Assembly (NCBI GenBank): GCA_028714475.1 | Contig: JAQTNC010000010.1 | Location: 1-48,131 of the forward strand | Source of the DNA: Patescibacteria group bacterium | GTDB lineage: Bacteria > Patescibacteriota > Patescibacteriia > SG8-24 | Length of the DNA stretch: 48,131 bases | Direction of reading: 5' to 3' | Shown here: positions 35,670 through 45,212 of the stretch, one piece after another | Layout of the letters: each line of letters begins with the position of its first letter | Numbering within the stretch: position 1 is the first letter of the stretch | The notes under the pieces: model-generated | What the model saw: the letters and a program-made list of their open reading frames with translations, nothing else | Database searches by the model: none | Told to the model about the DNA's origin: nothing | Position numbers and translations under genes: made by a program

Positions 35670-38642
35670 ATGAAAAGTAAACGCATTGGCAATGGCGTTC
35701 TCAAACAATTATCTATTTTAAGTATGGGCAAAAGTTGGAGCCGCGGATCCTCCTGGCGACGTTGGGATCCGCACATACACACACCTGCAACACTCCTCTC
35801 GAATCAATTTAAAGGAAATTGGGGTGATTACCTGACTGCAATTGAGAACGCCAGCCCGGCCGTAGAGGCAATCGGCATCACTGAGTATTGCTTGTTAACT
35901 GGGTACAAGGAATTCAAAAAAAAGCAGCAAGAAGGACGGGCGACGAATATCAAATTTGTATTCCCGAATGTGGAGTTTCGTTATGACGTTCAAACGGAAA
36001 AAAAGAAAGGAATCAATATTCATCTCCTCTTTTCACCTGAGGACTCTAAGCACGTAACGGAAATCGAGAATGCCCTAGCACGGCTTGCTTTCACGTATAA
36101 GGGGCGTCCATACAACTGTTCAGAGACCGGTTTGATTAGTTTAGGGCGTGCATACGACCCCAGCCAAACGGATGACCACGGTGCTCTTGTATGCGGTGTC
36201 GAGCAATTTAAGATAACTCTCGATCAACTGCGCCAGCTGTTCAAGGATGACACGTGGTTAAAGGACAATTGCCTCGTCGCTGTAGATGCCGGCGAAAGTG
36301 ATGGCACAGCAGGTCTTCAAAAGGATTCGTCATTCAATGCGCTTCGTCAAGAGATCGAGGCTTTTGCTGACGTGATTTTTTCTCCACGAGAAGCTGACCG
36401 TGAATATTGGTTGGGCAAAAAGCCGGGTTTTGGCCGCGATGTAATTGAGAAGACTTACCGCAGTTTGAAACCATGCTTGCATGGCTCTGATGCACATAGC
36501 CAAGAAATGGTGTTGAAACCCGTACAGGATCGATATTGTTGGGTCAAAGCCGACCCCACCTTTACCGGGTTAAAGCAAACACTTCTTGAGCCTGACCTCC
36601 GAGTATGGATTGGGCCGGAACCCCCAGGTGGTGCGTCGGCGAGCGAGTGCATGTCAGGTTTAGCCGTTTCTAATGCACCTTGGCTCAAAACACCAAAAAT
36701 GGAGCTGAACGCGGGTCTCGTGGCAATTATCGGGCCCAAGGGATCTGGCAAAACCGCCCTTGCGGACATGACGGCGCACGGAGCGGGAGAGATTGTTTCT
36801 GACGAAGCATCCTTTCTTGTTCATGCGGCAGAGTTTTTTGACAACGAGGAAGTTAAGCTCGATTGGGAGGACGGGACAAGCGAACACAGACGACTGAGTA
36901 CCCGCGAGACAGAAGATAGAGAACCCCGCGCCCGTTACCTCTCACAAAAATTTGTAGATCGTCTTTGTGCGGCCGAGAGTGTCACGGATGAGTTGATACA
37001 TGAAATTGAAACCGTTGTCTTTCACGCCATTCCAGACGACTCACGTTTTGAAGCCACGACTTTTCAGAGTCTAAGAGATCTCCGACTGGAACAAGTCCAC
37101 AGACAGAGGCAGGGGAAGCTGTCGTTGATACAGCGATTCACGTCAGGCATCGCTCTTGAAGATGACAAGAAGGCGAGGCTACCAAAACTTGAATTGAAGA
37201 AAAAGGATCAGGCAGAAAAGATAAAGAAAGCCGAGGCAGATCTTAAGCGATTACTGCCCAAAGGGAAAAAAGAAGAAGTTAAGAAACTAGATGAAGTTCA
37301 GGTAGCGCTTGAAGCGAAAGAGAAGCAGTTTCAAGCAATCAAAGTCAAACTCGCCAAACTTACCGAACTCGAAACGGATTTTGCTGAACTACAAACTTCT
37401 TGGGTCCAGTCATACGAAGACCTCAAGGGGCGGTATGAGGTTTTGGACATCAAAGCCTCCGAGTGGGTGGCCTTTAAGCCTGTCATAAATGAAGGGGCCG
37501 GCAAGATTCTCGATGCGGAAAAGATTCGTCTTTCAAGGTTGGCAAAACAACTTCAGGAAGGAGCCCCCGGCGTCACCATGAAGCAAAATCCGGCCACGTG
37601 GCCGCTTAATGTACTTCGAAGAACGCAAAAGGACATGACTGACGCGATTGGAGTCGAGAAGGAGCGCGCACGAAAATATGCCGATCTTCAGGGCAAGGTG
37701 GCTGATTTGAAACGCGAGCTTGCCGCCTGTCAAAAGGAGATTGACGATGCGATGACCTCGGATGCACGGAGAAAAAAGGCCGCAGACGATCGCAGAAAAG
37801 CTTACGAGAATATATTTGAGTATTTTATCAGGGAGCGTGAAATCCTCGAGGAACTCTATAAGCCCCTTCAAGATCAACTTGCCGGTAGCGGCGTTGAGCA
37901 GCAGCGGAAACTTGAGTTTTATGTTCGTCGCCACGTTGATATTGACGCCTGGGTCGAACGCGGTGAAAACCTCCTCGATTTACGAAGGAGCGGCGCGTTT
38001 CAAGGGCGAGGGAAACTTGCCGAGGCGGCCAGGGCAAAGCTGCTCCCGACTTGGCAGAGTGGCAGCGCCGAGGACGCGGGAGCAGCGGTCGATTCCTTTA
38101 TCGGTGAGCATAAAAATGATTTTACGGCATGTCTGCGACCAATCTGTCGGCGTCAAGATATCGGTGAATGGCTCTTTTCCACTGAACACATATCCTTGAT
38201 TTATGGCATCAAATATGATGGCGTTGAACTATCAAAGTTGTCGCCGGGCACTCGGGGAACTGTTCTTTTAATGCTGTATTTAGCAATTGATAAGTGGGAC
38301 TCGCGGCCCCTTATAGTCGACCAGCCTGAGGAAAATCTCGACCCACAATCAGTGTATGACGAACTCGTTACTTACTTCCGAGTAGCGAAGCGTCGTCGCC
38401 AGGTGGTTTTGGTAACTCATAACCCGAACCTTGTTGTAAACACCGACGCGGATCAGGTTATTGTGGCCGGGGCTGAGCGATTAGGCAACAAGGGGCTTCC
38501 TCACATCACTTACATAAGCGGCGGCCTAGAGGATAAAGACATGAGGGCGGCAGTGTGTCGCATCCTTGAGGGCGGTGAACGTGCCTTTCTTGATCGTGAA
38601 AAGCGATACAATCTGCCTAGGGACTATCCTGCCACACGATAA
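35670..38642 (+). CDS. PHP-domain + SMC/AAA-like ATPase (TrlF-like family)
   Basis: N-terminal PHP-like WDPHIHTPATL...ITEYCLLTGYKEF...HGSDAHSQE; Walker A IIGPKGSGKTALADM; long coiled coil; C-terminal LSPGTRGTVLLMLYLAIDKWDSRPLIVDQPEENLDPQSVYDELVTYFR...VLVTHNPNLVVNTDADQVIV. Confidence 0.82.
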   Translation: MKSKRIGNGVLKQLSILSMGKSWSRGSSWRRWDPHIHTPATLLSNQFKGNWGDYLTAIENASPAVEAIGITEYCLLTGYKEFKKKQQEGRATNIKFVFPNVEFRYDVQTEKKKGINIHLLFSPEDSKHVTEIENALARLAFTYKGRPYNCSETGLISLGRAYDPSQTDDHGALVCGVEQFKITLDQLRQLFKDDTWLKDNCLVAVDAGESDGTAGLQKDSSFNALRQEIEAFADVIFSPREADREYWLGKKPGFGRDVIEKTYRSLKPCLHGSDAHSQEMVLKPVQDRYCWVKADPTFTGLKQTLLEPDLRVWIGPEPPGGASASECMSGLAVSNAPWLKTPKMELNAGLVAIIGPKGSGKTALADMTAHGAGEIVSDEASFLVHAAEFFDNEEVKLDWEDGTSEHRRLSTRETEDREPRARYLSQKFVDRLCAAESVTDELIHEIETVVFHAIPDDSRFEATTFQSLRDLRLEQVHRQRQGKLSLIQRFTSGIALEDDKKARLPKLELKKKDQAEKIKKAEADLKRLLPKGKKEEVKKLDEVQVALEAKEKQFQAIKVKLAKLTELETDFAELQTSWVQSYEDLKGRYEVLDIKASEWVAFKPVINEGAGKILDAEKIRLSRLAKQLQEGAPGVTMKQNPATWPLNVLRRTQKDMTDAIGVEKERARKYADLQGKVADLKRELAACQKEIDDAMTSDARRKKAADDRRKAYENIFEYFIREREILEELYKPLQDQLAGSGVEQQRKLEFYVRRHVDIDAWVERGENLLDLRRSGAFQGRGKLAEAARAKLLPTWQSGSAEDAGAAVDSFIGEHKNDFTACLRPICRRQDIGEWLFSTEHISLIYGIKYDGVELSKLSPGTRGTVLLMLYLAIDKWDSRPLIVDQPEENLDPQSVYDELVTYFRVAKRRRQVVLVTHNPNLVVNTDADQVIVAGAERLGNKGLPHITYISGGLEDKDMRAAVCRILEGGERAFLDREKRYNLPRDYPATR

Positions 38643-38730
38643 TGCATTAATGGGTAAAACCTTGAATTATCAGAGCCAGCGCAAATTCAACAAGGTCTCT
38701 TAAATACGTATTAAATGTTACAATTACAAA

Positions 38731-39426
38731 ATGTTAAACGCCGGTGACGTCATCTCTTATCGTGAAATGTGTGCCCAGGAGAATTTTGATCTCCAAAAGG
38801 GCATGAATTTTCATTTGCGCGGTAAGTTCAGCGTTATTCTGATGAGTCAGCGCAAAGGAGCGAAATATGACGATAAGGTGGAGGACGAAGGCAGAATGCT
38901 CACCTATGAAGGTCACGATATCCCGCGAAGGGCAAAAGGACCGGAACCGAAGGACGTTGACCAGCCGTTTTTCTTAACGGAGAAGCGCCTTACGGAAAAC
39001 GGGATGTTTTTCGAGGCGGCACGCCGCTATCGCGATCATGTGGCCCCGGCCGAGTTGGTAAAAGTCTACGAAAAAATAAACAGTGGCATCTGGGTATACA
39101 ACGGCATTTTTGAATTAGTAGATGCTTTGGAGGTGACCAGTCAGGATAGGCGGGTCTTCAAGTTTAAATTGAAGCTGGTTGATGATGTTGAGGAACAGTC
39201 CCGCAAACGAGAAGTGAACATTGAGCATGAGCGCATGATTCCCACGAGCGTGAAGTTGGAAGTCTGGAAAAGAGACGGAGGTAAATGCGTGACGTGTGGC
39301 TCGAAGGAAAATCTGCACTTCGACCACATCCTCCCTTACTCAAAAGGTGGTACGTCTTTGCTCGCCAAAAACATTCAGATTCTTTGCGCCAAACATAATT
39401 TAGCGAAGAGCGACCGGATTGAATAA
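38731..39426 (+). CDS. SRA/YDG-like domain + HNH endonuclease (putative modification-dependent restriction enzyme)
   Basis: N-terminal FSVILMSQRKGAKYDDKVEDEGRMLTYEGHD...WVYNGIFELVDALEV...FKFKLKLV resembles SRA; C-terminal VKLEVWKRDGGKCVTCGSKENLHFDHILPYSKGGTSLLAKNIQILCAKHNLAKSDRIE is HNH. Confidence 0.8.
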   Translation: MLNAGDVISYREMCAQENFDLQKGMNFHLRGKFSVILMSQRKGAKYDDKVEDEGRMLTYEGHDIPRRAKGPEPKDVDQPFFLTEKRLTENGMFFEAARRYRDHVAPAELVKVYEKINSGIWVYNGIFELVDALEVTSQDRRVFKFKLKLVDDVEEQSRKREVNIEHERMIPTSVKLEVWKRDGGKCVTCGSKENLHFDHILPYSKGGTSLLAKNIQILCAKHNLAKSDRIE

Positions 39427-39456
39427 CGATGGTCGAGTCGCAGCATTGTAAATAAC

Positions 39457-42051
39457 GTGCCAGTAGTCGTCGCAATAATCATTGTTTCTTTGGCCGCTTG
39501 GGCCATCAGCCGAGCTGTCCGCAATCGGGCGGCTCGGCGGTCTTATAATCGGCTTTTGCCACTCGCGGCAGAGATACGGCAGGCCAACAGCGACTTCGAA
39601 GCGATGAACAGTCCTACAAGGTATTGCGATTATTATGACAGGGAAGGTTGGCGACAGCATTACGGATACCTAGCCGAATATCTAAATTTTGACGCCGAGT
39701 TAATTTCCACTCGTGATTCTTTGATCAACGATGTCAAGAAACTCGACGGTTACTTCAAACGATTTGATGGATTGGTTGACCTGCATAACGACGAGTACGT
39801 AAAACAAACAGCCGAGTCGATGATTCCTCTTCTCGACAGATGTGGCATCCCGCACAACCGCGACCAGCGCGAGGCGGCAGCTTGTGACGAGGCAAGCTCG
39901 CTCATTGTAGCTGGCGCCGGCACGGGCAAGACGACGACCATCCAGGCTAAGTTGGCGCACCTTATTCATGAGCGAGGCGTAAAACCGTCAGATATCCTGC
40001 TCATGACCTTTACGCGTAAGGCGAGTCAGGAATTGGTTGAGCGTCTCGAACGCATCTCGCCGGAACTGACCATCAATACTTTTCACGCCTTCGGTTACGC
40101 GGTTCTTAAGGAGACGGCAAAACAAACGCCGGATATACTTTTTCAGGAAGATGTTGATTTGTCGCGGTTTATTGATGACATCCTTAAGCAACTCATGAGG
40201 GATCCGGCCTATTGTCTCAAGGCCGTAAATTATTTCTCATACTATTTGCACCCGGTTACTTTGTTACCGGGCTTTTCTACGCTTGATGATTATTATCACT
40301 ACCGAAGTACCGAGCGCATCCTGACGTTCAAGAAGGAGGTCGTCAAAAGCCAGCAGGAGGCGATGATAGCTAATTGGCTCTATTTGCACGGCATCAATTA
40401 CGAATACGAACGCGCCTATGAACACAACACGGCTGATTCGAAATATCGTCAGTACCGGCCGGACTTCTTTTTGACCGACTACGGCATTTATTTAGAACAC
40501 TTTGGCATCGGTACGGATGGTCACGTACGTTTTGCTGGCGTGGGTGATGATAACGCTAAGGTTGAGGCGGAGTACCTTGAGGCCATGCGTTGGAAAAACG
40601 ATTTACATAAGAGTAAGGGCACACGCCTTATCGCCACCTATTCTTATGAGTTTTCAGACGGCAATTGGCAGGAGTTGCTCGAGAAAAAACTGAAAGAAAC
40701 CGGAGTGCGCATTGGCCTCATCGATATTAACGACATAATGGAGACCCTCATGATGCCAGAGGCCGTGATGGAGATCACCAACCTGATGCGGAGTTTTTTG
40801 AACCTCTTTAAGTCGGCGGCCATGACCGTGCCGGATTTATGGAAGCGGGTAGGGGAGCGCGGTCAGCAACCTCGGGAAAAAGCCTTCGTTGAGCTTTTTG
40901 TGCCGGTTTATGAGCAGTACGAGCAGTATTTAAGCGAGGCTGGCGGCATCGATTTTCATGACATGCTTGGAAAGGCTGCTTCGCTAATCGGTGACGGCGC
41001 TGTACGTCGCCAATATAGATATCTTGTTGTTGACGAGTTCCAGGATATCTCGGTGGCGAAGTATCGCCTGATAATGGCCCTGAGAAAGGCCAACCCGAAT
41101 CTGAAACTATATTGTGTCGGCGACGACTGGCAATCAATTTTTCGGTTCACCGGTTCAGACGTATCTTTAATGGCTGATTTCGAACGGTTTTTCGGTTACA
41201 CAAGGCGCATGAAGCTGGAGGTCAGCAACCGCTTTTGCGCGAATATCGCGGAGGCCAGTAACGATTTTGTTTTGCGCAACCCGATACAGATACGCAAACA
41301 GGTTCATTCAAATTATGCACTCGATGGCGGCGGCATACAGGTGTTGACGCAGACACCGGGTGCTGCTGATCTGACTGAAAGCGTGTTGGACAAACTGGAC
41401 GGCTTGGCGAAGGCAATGTCAGACACCAACAAGCAGCCAGTCACATTGAAGGTATTTATCCTAGGACGTTTTAGTCTGGCGAACCATCGGAATTACAGTT
41501 CCGTGATGATAAAAGACTGGCAGAAGAGATGCTCGAATCTTAAAATCGTCTTTAGTACCGTCCACTCCGCGAAAGGCTTAACGGCAGACTTTGTCATAAT
41601 AATTGACGTGATAAACGGATTGTTGGGATTCCCATGTCGAATTCAGGATGACCCGCTGCTCAACATCGTGTTAAGCGAACCGGAGGAATATCCGTTTGCC
41701 GAAGAACGCCGTCTCATGTACGTCGCGCTTACCCGCGCCCGGCACAAGGCATTTGTTCTGACACAAGCAGGAAAAGAATCGCCGTTTGCCCTTGAGTTGA
41801 AACGTGGCCGCATTGAGACGCGGCCGATATATCGTTGTCAGCGATGCGGGGGAAGATGGGTATTACGAACAAGCCGGTTTGGAAAGTTTTTGTCATGCAA
41901 AAACTACCCACGATGTGGCGGGAAGCTTGATCTGCGCCACGCACCGCAGGGCATCTTTGAGATGATGAAAGCCCATGAAACGGAGGTTGTTGAGTTGCCT
42001 GACAAAATACGGTTGTTGGAAGATAATATAGAAGTTAGGTCGAGTGGATAA
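39457..42051 (+). CDS. UvrD/Rep-like (helicase IV-like) helicase with N-terminal TM, internal nuclease-like motif and C-terminal topoisomerase-type zinc finger
   Basis: MPVVVAIIIVSLAAWAIS; SLIVAGAGTGKTTTIQAKLAHLI; LLMTFTRKASQELVERL; YRQYRPDFFLTDYGIYLEHFGI; YLVVDEFQDIS; LMYVALTRARHKAFVLT; CQRCGGRWVLRTSRFGKFLSCKNYPRCGG. Confidence 0.88.
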   Translation: MPVVVAIIIVSLAAWAISRAVRNRAARRSYNRLLPLAAEIRQANSDFEAMNSPTRYCDYYDREGWRQHYGYLAEYLNFDAELISTRDSLINDVKKLDGYFKRFDGLVDLHNDEYVKQTAESMIPLLDRCGIPHNRDQREAAACDEASSLIVAGAGTGKTTTIQAKLAHLIHERGVKPSDILLMTFTRKASQELVERLERISPELTINTFHAFGYAVLKETAKQTPDILFQEDVDLSRFIDDILKQLMRDPAYCLKAVNYFSYYLHPVTLLPGFSTLDDYYHYRSTERILTFKKEVVKSQQEAMIANWLYLHGINYEYERAYEHNTADSKYRQYRPDFFLTDYGIYLEHFGIGTDGHVRFAGVGDDNAKVEAEYLEAMRWKNDLHKSKGTRLIATYSYEFSDGNWQELLEKKLKETGVRIGLIDINDIMETLMMPEAVMEITNLMRSFLNLFKSAAMTVPDLWKRVGERGQQPREKAFVELFVPVYEQYEQYLSEAGGIDFHDMLGKAASLIGDGAVRRQYRYLVVDEFQDISVAKYRLIMALRKANPNLKLYCVGDDWQSIFRFTGSDVSLMADFERFFGYTRRMKLEVSNRFCANIAEASNDFVLRNPIQIRKQVHSNYALDGGGIQVLTQTPGAADLTESVLDKLDGLAKAMSDTNKQPVTLKVFILGRFSLANHRNYSSVMIKDWQKRCSNLKIVFSTVHSAKGLTADFVIIIDVINGLLGFPCRIQDDPLLNIVLSEPEEYPFAEERRLMYVALTRARHKAFVLTQAGKESPFALELKRGRIETRPIYRCQRCGGRWVLRTSRFGKFLSCKNYPRCGGKLDLRHAPQGIFEMMKAHETEVVELPDKIRLLEDNIEVRSSG

Positions 42052-42058
42052 TTAATTT

Positions 42059-42085
42059 CGGTGCCTGGCACTTTGGGGACAGTCA
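42059..42085 (+). repeat. 27-nt dispersed repeat family D
   Basis: CGGTGCCTGGCACTTTGGGGACAGTCA, identical at 45108-45134; degenerate copy at 45951-45975. Confidence 0.85.
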
Positions 42086-42105
42086 CGATGATCATGCCAC
42101 AACAA

Positions 42106-42168
42106 AACCGACCCCTTGTCCTGTAGGACGAAGCGCCACTGCGCGTGGCTTTAGGGGTCGGTTGGTTT
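42106..42168. terminator. Terminator-like three-way-junction structure
   Basis: AACCGACCCCT (42106-42116) pairs AGGGGTCGGTT (42153-42163), enclosing GTCC-GGAC and GCCAC-GTGGC hairpins; TTTT follows. Confidence 0.65.
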
Positions 42169-42188
42169 TGGTCGGCGGTTCGGCCGGG

Positions 42189-42506
42189 CTATTTCGGCGG
42201 CGTGCTGACGGCCTCGACTTCCATGAGCAATATCTCCACGGGTTCGCCCGACGTCATGAGGTTTTCCGCGGCACGGGCAACCCAAGCCGGCTCGTCCTGC
42301 CAATCGGGATGCGCCAATCGGACCATGGCTGTGAGTGACGATCGGGTCGCATCCATTATTTGCGCGAGGTGACCGACATACTCTCGAGCGCTGCGCGTCG
42401 GTTTGCTCTCGAGCAAAGCGGCCGCGGCTTCGAGGTTTTCGGCCTGCAGCAGACCGCAGGGCACCAGTTGCCGACCGTGTTCGAAAAGGACGATGAAAAA
42501 GGCCAT
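42189..42506 (-). CDS. Small hypothetical protein
   Basis: 105 aa, MAFFIVLFEHGRQLVPCGLLQAENLEAAAALLESKPTRSAREYVGHLAQ; upstream sequence cagGAGTaaagag on the minus strand. Confidence 0.6.
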   Translation of the reverse strand: MAFFIVLFEHGRQLVPCGLLQAENLEAAAALLESKPTRSAREYVGHLAQIMDATRSSLTAMVRLAHPDWQDEPAWVARAAENLMTSGEPVEILLMEVEAVSTPPK

Positions 42507-42596
42507 CTCTTTACTCCTGGCTGAAAATATTGGTTTATTATACGTTTTTTTCCGTTTTTGTCAAGGGCGTTGACACCCTCCGAATGTAAACGGAGT

Positions 42597-42741
42597 CAAG
42601 TCCTGAATCTTGAATTTGCGCACGTGTGAGCGGGGATAAGGTACCCCTTCGACTACGCTACGCTCCGCTCAGGGGATATTTTAAAATATGCGAATGGGCC
42701 CAAGTCCTGAATCTTGAATTTGCGCACGCGTGAACGGGGAT
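42597..42741 (+). repeat. 41-bp direct repeats flanking a family-B hairpin
   Basis: caagtcctgaatcttgaatttgcgcacgYgtgaRcggggat at 42597-42637 and 42701-42741; between them ccccttcgactacgctacgctccgctcagggg. Confidence 0.8.
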
Positions 42742-42814
42742 TCGGCGCAACTGTTGATGTGCCGGCCAAAATTTATTATAATTATAATAAGAAACCGCCC
42801 ACAAACAACGGAAT

Positions 42815-45013
42815 ATGGTCGATATCTTAAGTATCCTGAATCCGAACAATTACGCGTTTGAATGGTTACGGTACCCCTTCTGGTTTTCGGCGATTAATGC
42901 CAGCGCGGCGCTTGGCTCCATAGTGTGGGTATTGTGGCGAGGCAACCGCAATCATCTGACGTGGGCCTATTGCGGATTGGCCGCCAGCATGTGTTTCTGG
43001 TCCAGCGCGTCCGTTTTTTCCGCCTTGGCCGCGAACGCTGATACGGCCTTGTTTTGGTATCGGATGCTCATGGCCGGAGCCATTTTCGTGCCAGTGACTT
43101 TTTACGCCTTCGTCTCGCGTCTTTTGAAACGAACAGGCCCCCGGGAGAAACTCAAGATCAGGCTGTTCTGGGCGGTATTCTTCCTTTTTTTGCTGGCGGA
43201 TTTTACGCCTTGGTTCTTGGCTGACGCGCGTTTTGTTTCGGTGGCCAGCGGCTGGTGGCCGCGCGCCCAAATACTGTTCTATATATTTTTCGCGATTTGG
43301 AGCTCGTTAGCCCTTTACGGACTGACGCTGTTGCTTCTCGGCTACCGCACCGCTATCGGCATCTACCGCAAACAGGTCGGTTTTGTGCTGTTAGGTTGCG
43401 CCATCGGTTGGACCTGCGGCCTGTCCAATTATTTCCTTTTTTTCGGCATCCCCATCCCGTCTCTGTTGAACGTCTTCGTTTCGATTTATGTCGTGATGAT
43501 CGGCGGCGCCGTTGCCCGCTACCAACTCTTCCGCGTCACGACGGCAGTGGCGGCGGGGACGATCATCGCCACCATGGCTGACCCGATGTTTGTCATCGAT
43601 GACGCCGGTGTCATCGCCGTCGTCAACCCTGCGGCCTGCCGCGCCATCGGTCGGACGGCGGACGCCCTGCTTGGCCGGCCGGTCGGGCAATTCTTGCCCA
43701 AGGCGGGCGACATCGTCGCCACCGCCCAGCGTTACCCGCAGGCGGCCGTTGAGGCCGAGCTGGCGTCGGCGGCCGGCCCGGTTCCGGTCGAGGTTACGGT
43801 CGGCGCCATCAGCGATCCGTCGGCGGTCGGCCACGTGCTCATCTGCCATGATATAAGCCAACTCAGGCGGCAGATGGACATGATTGAAAGCCAGCGGCGG
43901 CGTCTGAACGCCATCCTCAACGGCATAGGCGACGGCGTCTTCGTCGTCGGCCGCGACGGCCGAGTCGTGCTCACGAACCCGGTGGCCATGCGGCTGGTCG
44001 GCCGCAAGGAGGACGACGATGTCTCCGGCGAGCCTTTCGATCGCGTCTTCAACTTCGTCGTCAGCCCGCGCCGCGAACCGGCCGGAAGCTTTGTCCGCGA
44101 GGCCATCGCCGGCACAGCCATCGCCGAAGCCCCACTCAAGACCATGCTCGTCCCTGCTTCCGGGCCGGATTTGCCCGTGTCTGCCACAGCCGCGCCGATT
44201 ACCGGCACGGATGGCGTGTTGTTCGGCGCCGTCGTGGTTTTCCACGACGAACACCGCGAGCGTGAGCTAGACAAGCTCAGGGTCGAGTTCGTCTCCATCG
44301 CCTCCCACCAACTGAAAACCCCGCTCACGGCCATCCGTTGGCTGCTTGAGATGGCGCTCTCCAGCGAGAACGGGCCCATCTCCACCCGGCAGAAATACCT
44401 CATCGATGCCGCTCTCCACTCTAGCCTACGCATGCTGGACCTGATCAACGATCTCCTAAACGTCTCCCGCATTGAGGAGGGCCGGGTTGCCATCACGCCC
44501 GAGTCGACCAACGTGGACCGGCTCCTAGCTGATGCCGTCGCCGAGATCGCGCCGCTCTTTTCAGAGCGGAACATCAGCATCGCCAATACGGCGACCGGCC
44601 TCGGCAACCTGAACATCGACGCCAAGCTCGTCTTCCAGGCGCTGGTCAACCTGATTTCGAACGCTGTCAAGTACTCGCGGCTTGGCGGCAAGGTCACGCT
44701 CTCCGGCGAGCGCCGCCCGGACGGCGTCCTCATCTCGGTCAAGGACGAGGGCATCGGCATTCCCGCCAGCCAGTGCCAACGCGTCTTCTCCAAGTTTTTC
44801 CGGGCCGACAACGCCGTCATTTCGGATACTGAAGGCACTGGCCTAGGCCTCTTCATCGCCAAATCCATCGTCGAATCCTCCGGCGGCCGCGTCTGGTTCA
44901 AGTCTGAGGAGGGTAAGGGTTCGACTTTCTTCGTCCTGCTGCCCCTCGCCGGCAGCCCCTACCACGAGGGCGAACACGGCCTAGAGAAGGTGGACTTGAG
45001 TTGGCAACGTTGA
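42815..45013 (+). CDS. Sensor histidine kinase with N-terminal multi-TM (7TM-type) region, two PAS domains, HisKA and HATPase
   Basis: Multiple TM segments; PAS ILNGIGDGVFVVGRDGRVVLTNPVAMRLVG; H-box LRVEFVSIASHQLKTPLTAIRWLLEMAL; NLISNAVKYSRLGG; GTGLGLFIAKSIVESSGG. Confidence 0.92.
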   Translation: MVDILSILNPNNYAFEWLRYPFWFSAINASAALGSIVWVLWRGNRNHLTWAYCGLAASMCFWSSASVFSALAANADTALFWYRMLMAGAIFVPVTFYAFVSRLLKRTGPREKLKIRLFWAVFFLFLLADFTPWFLADARFVSVASGWWPRAQILFYIFFAIWSSLALYGLTLLLLGYRTAIGIYRKQVGFVLLGCAIGWTCGLSNYFLFFGIPIPSLLNVFVSIYVVMIGGAVARYQLFRVTTAVAAGTIIATMADPMFVIDDAGVIAVVNPAACRAIGRTADALLGRPVGQFLPKAGDIVATAQRYPQAAVEAELASAAGPVPVEVTVGAISDPSAVGHVLICHDISQLRRQMDMIESQRRRLNAILNGIGDGVFVVGRDGRVVLTNPVAMRLVGRKEDDDVSGEPFDRVFNFVVSPRREPAGSFVREAIAGTAIAEAPLKTMLVPASGPDLPVSATAAPITGTDGVLFGAVVVFHDEHRERELDKLRVEFVSIASHQLKTPLTAIRWLLEMALSSENGPISTRQKYLIDAALHSSLRMLDLINDLLNVSRIEEGRVAITPESTNVDRLLADAVAEIAPLFSERNISIANTATGLGNLNIDAKLVFQALVNLISNAVKYSRLGGKVTLSGERRPDGVLISVKDEGIGIPASQCQRVFSKFFRADNAVISDTEGTGLGLFIAKSIVESSGGRVWFKSEEGKGSTFFVLLPLAGSPYHEGEHGLEKVDLSWQR

Positions 45014-45144
45014 TTTCTTGATTTCTCGCGGGGTCAGGTCTTGGGATGTGAATCGAAAACCGTGAATCTTGGCGGATTTGCGGTTTTTCGTTTTGCCAGT
45101 CGCACCGCGGTGCCTGGCACTTTGGGGACAGTCAGGAACCGCAT

Positions 45145-45180
45145 TTGACACCCCCGAAGGTCGGCGTATATTGGGGGTGT
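45145..45180 (+). promoter_or_regulatory. Promoter with overlapping inverted repeat upstream of HD gene
   Basis: TTGACA (45145-45150), 16-nt spacer, TATATT (45167-45172); ACACCCCC (45148-45155) / GGGGGTGT (45173-45180) brackets the core promoter. Confidence 0.55.
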
Positions 45181-45212
45181 ATGCGCTCCGGCAACCGGAG
45201 CAGGAGGTCATC

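Noticed and set aside
35664-42051. Prophage or integrative element
   Set aside because: No integrase, structural phage gene or clear att duplication seen; only defence-type genes in AT-richer DNA.
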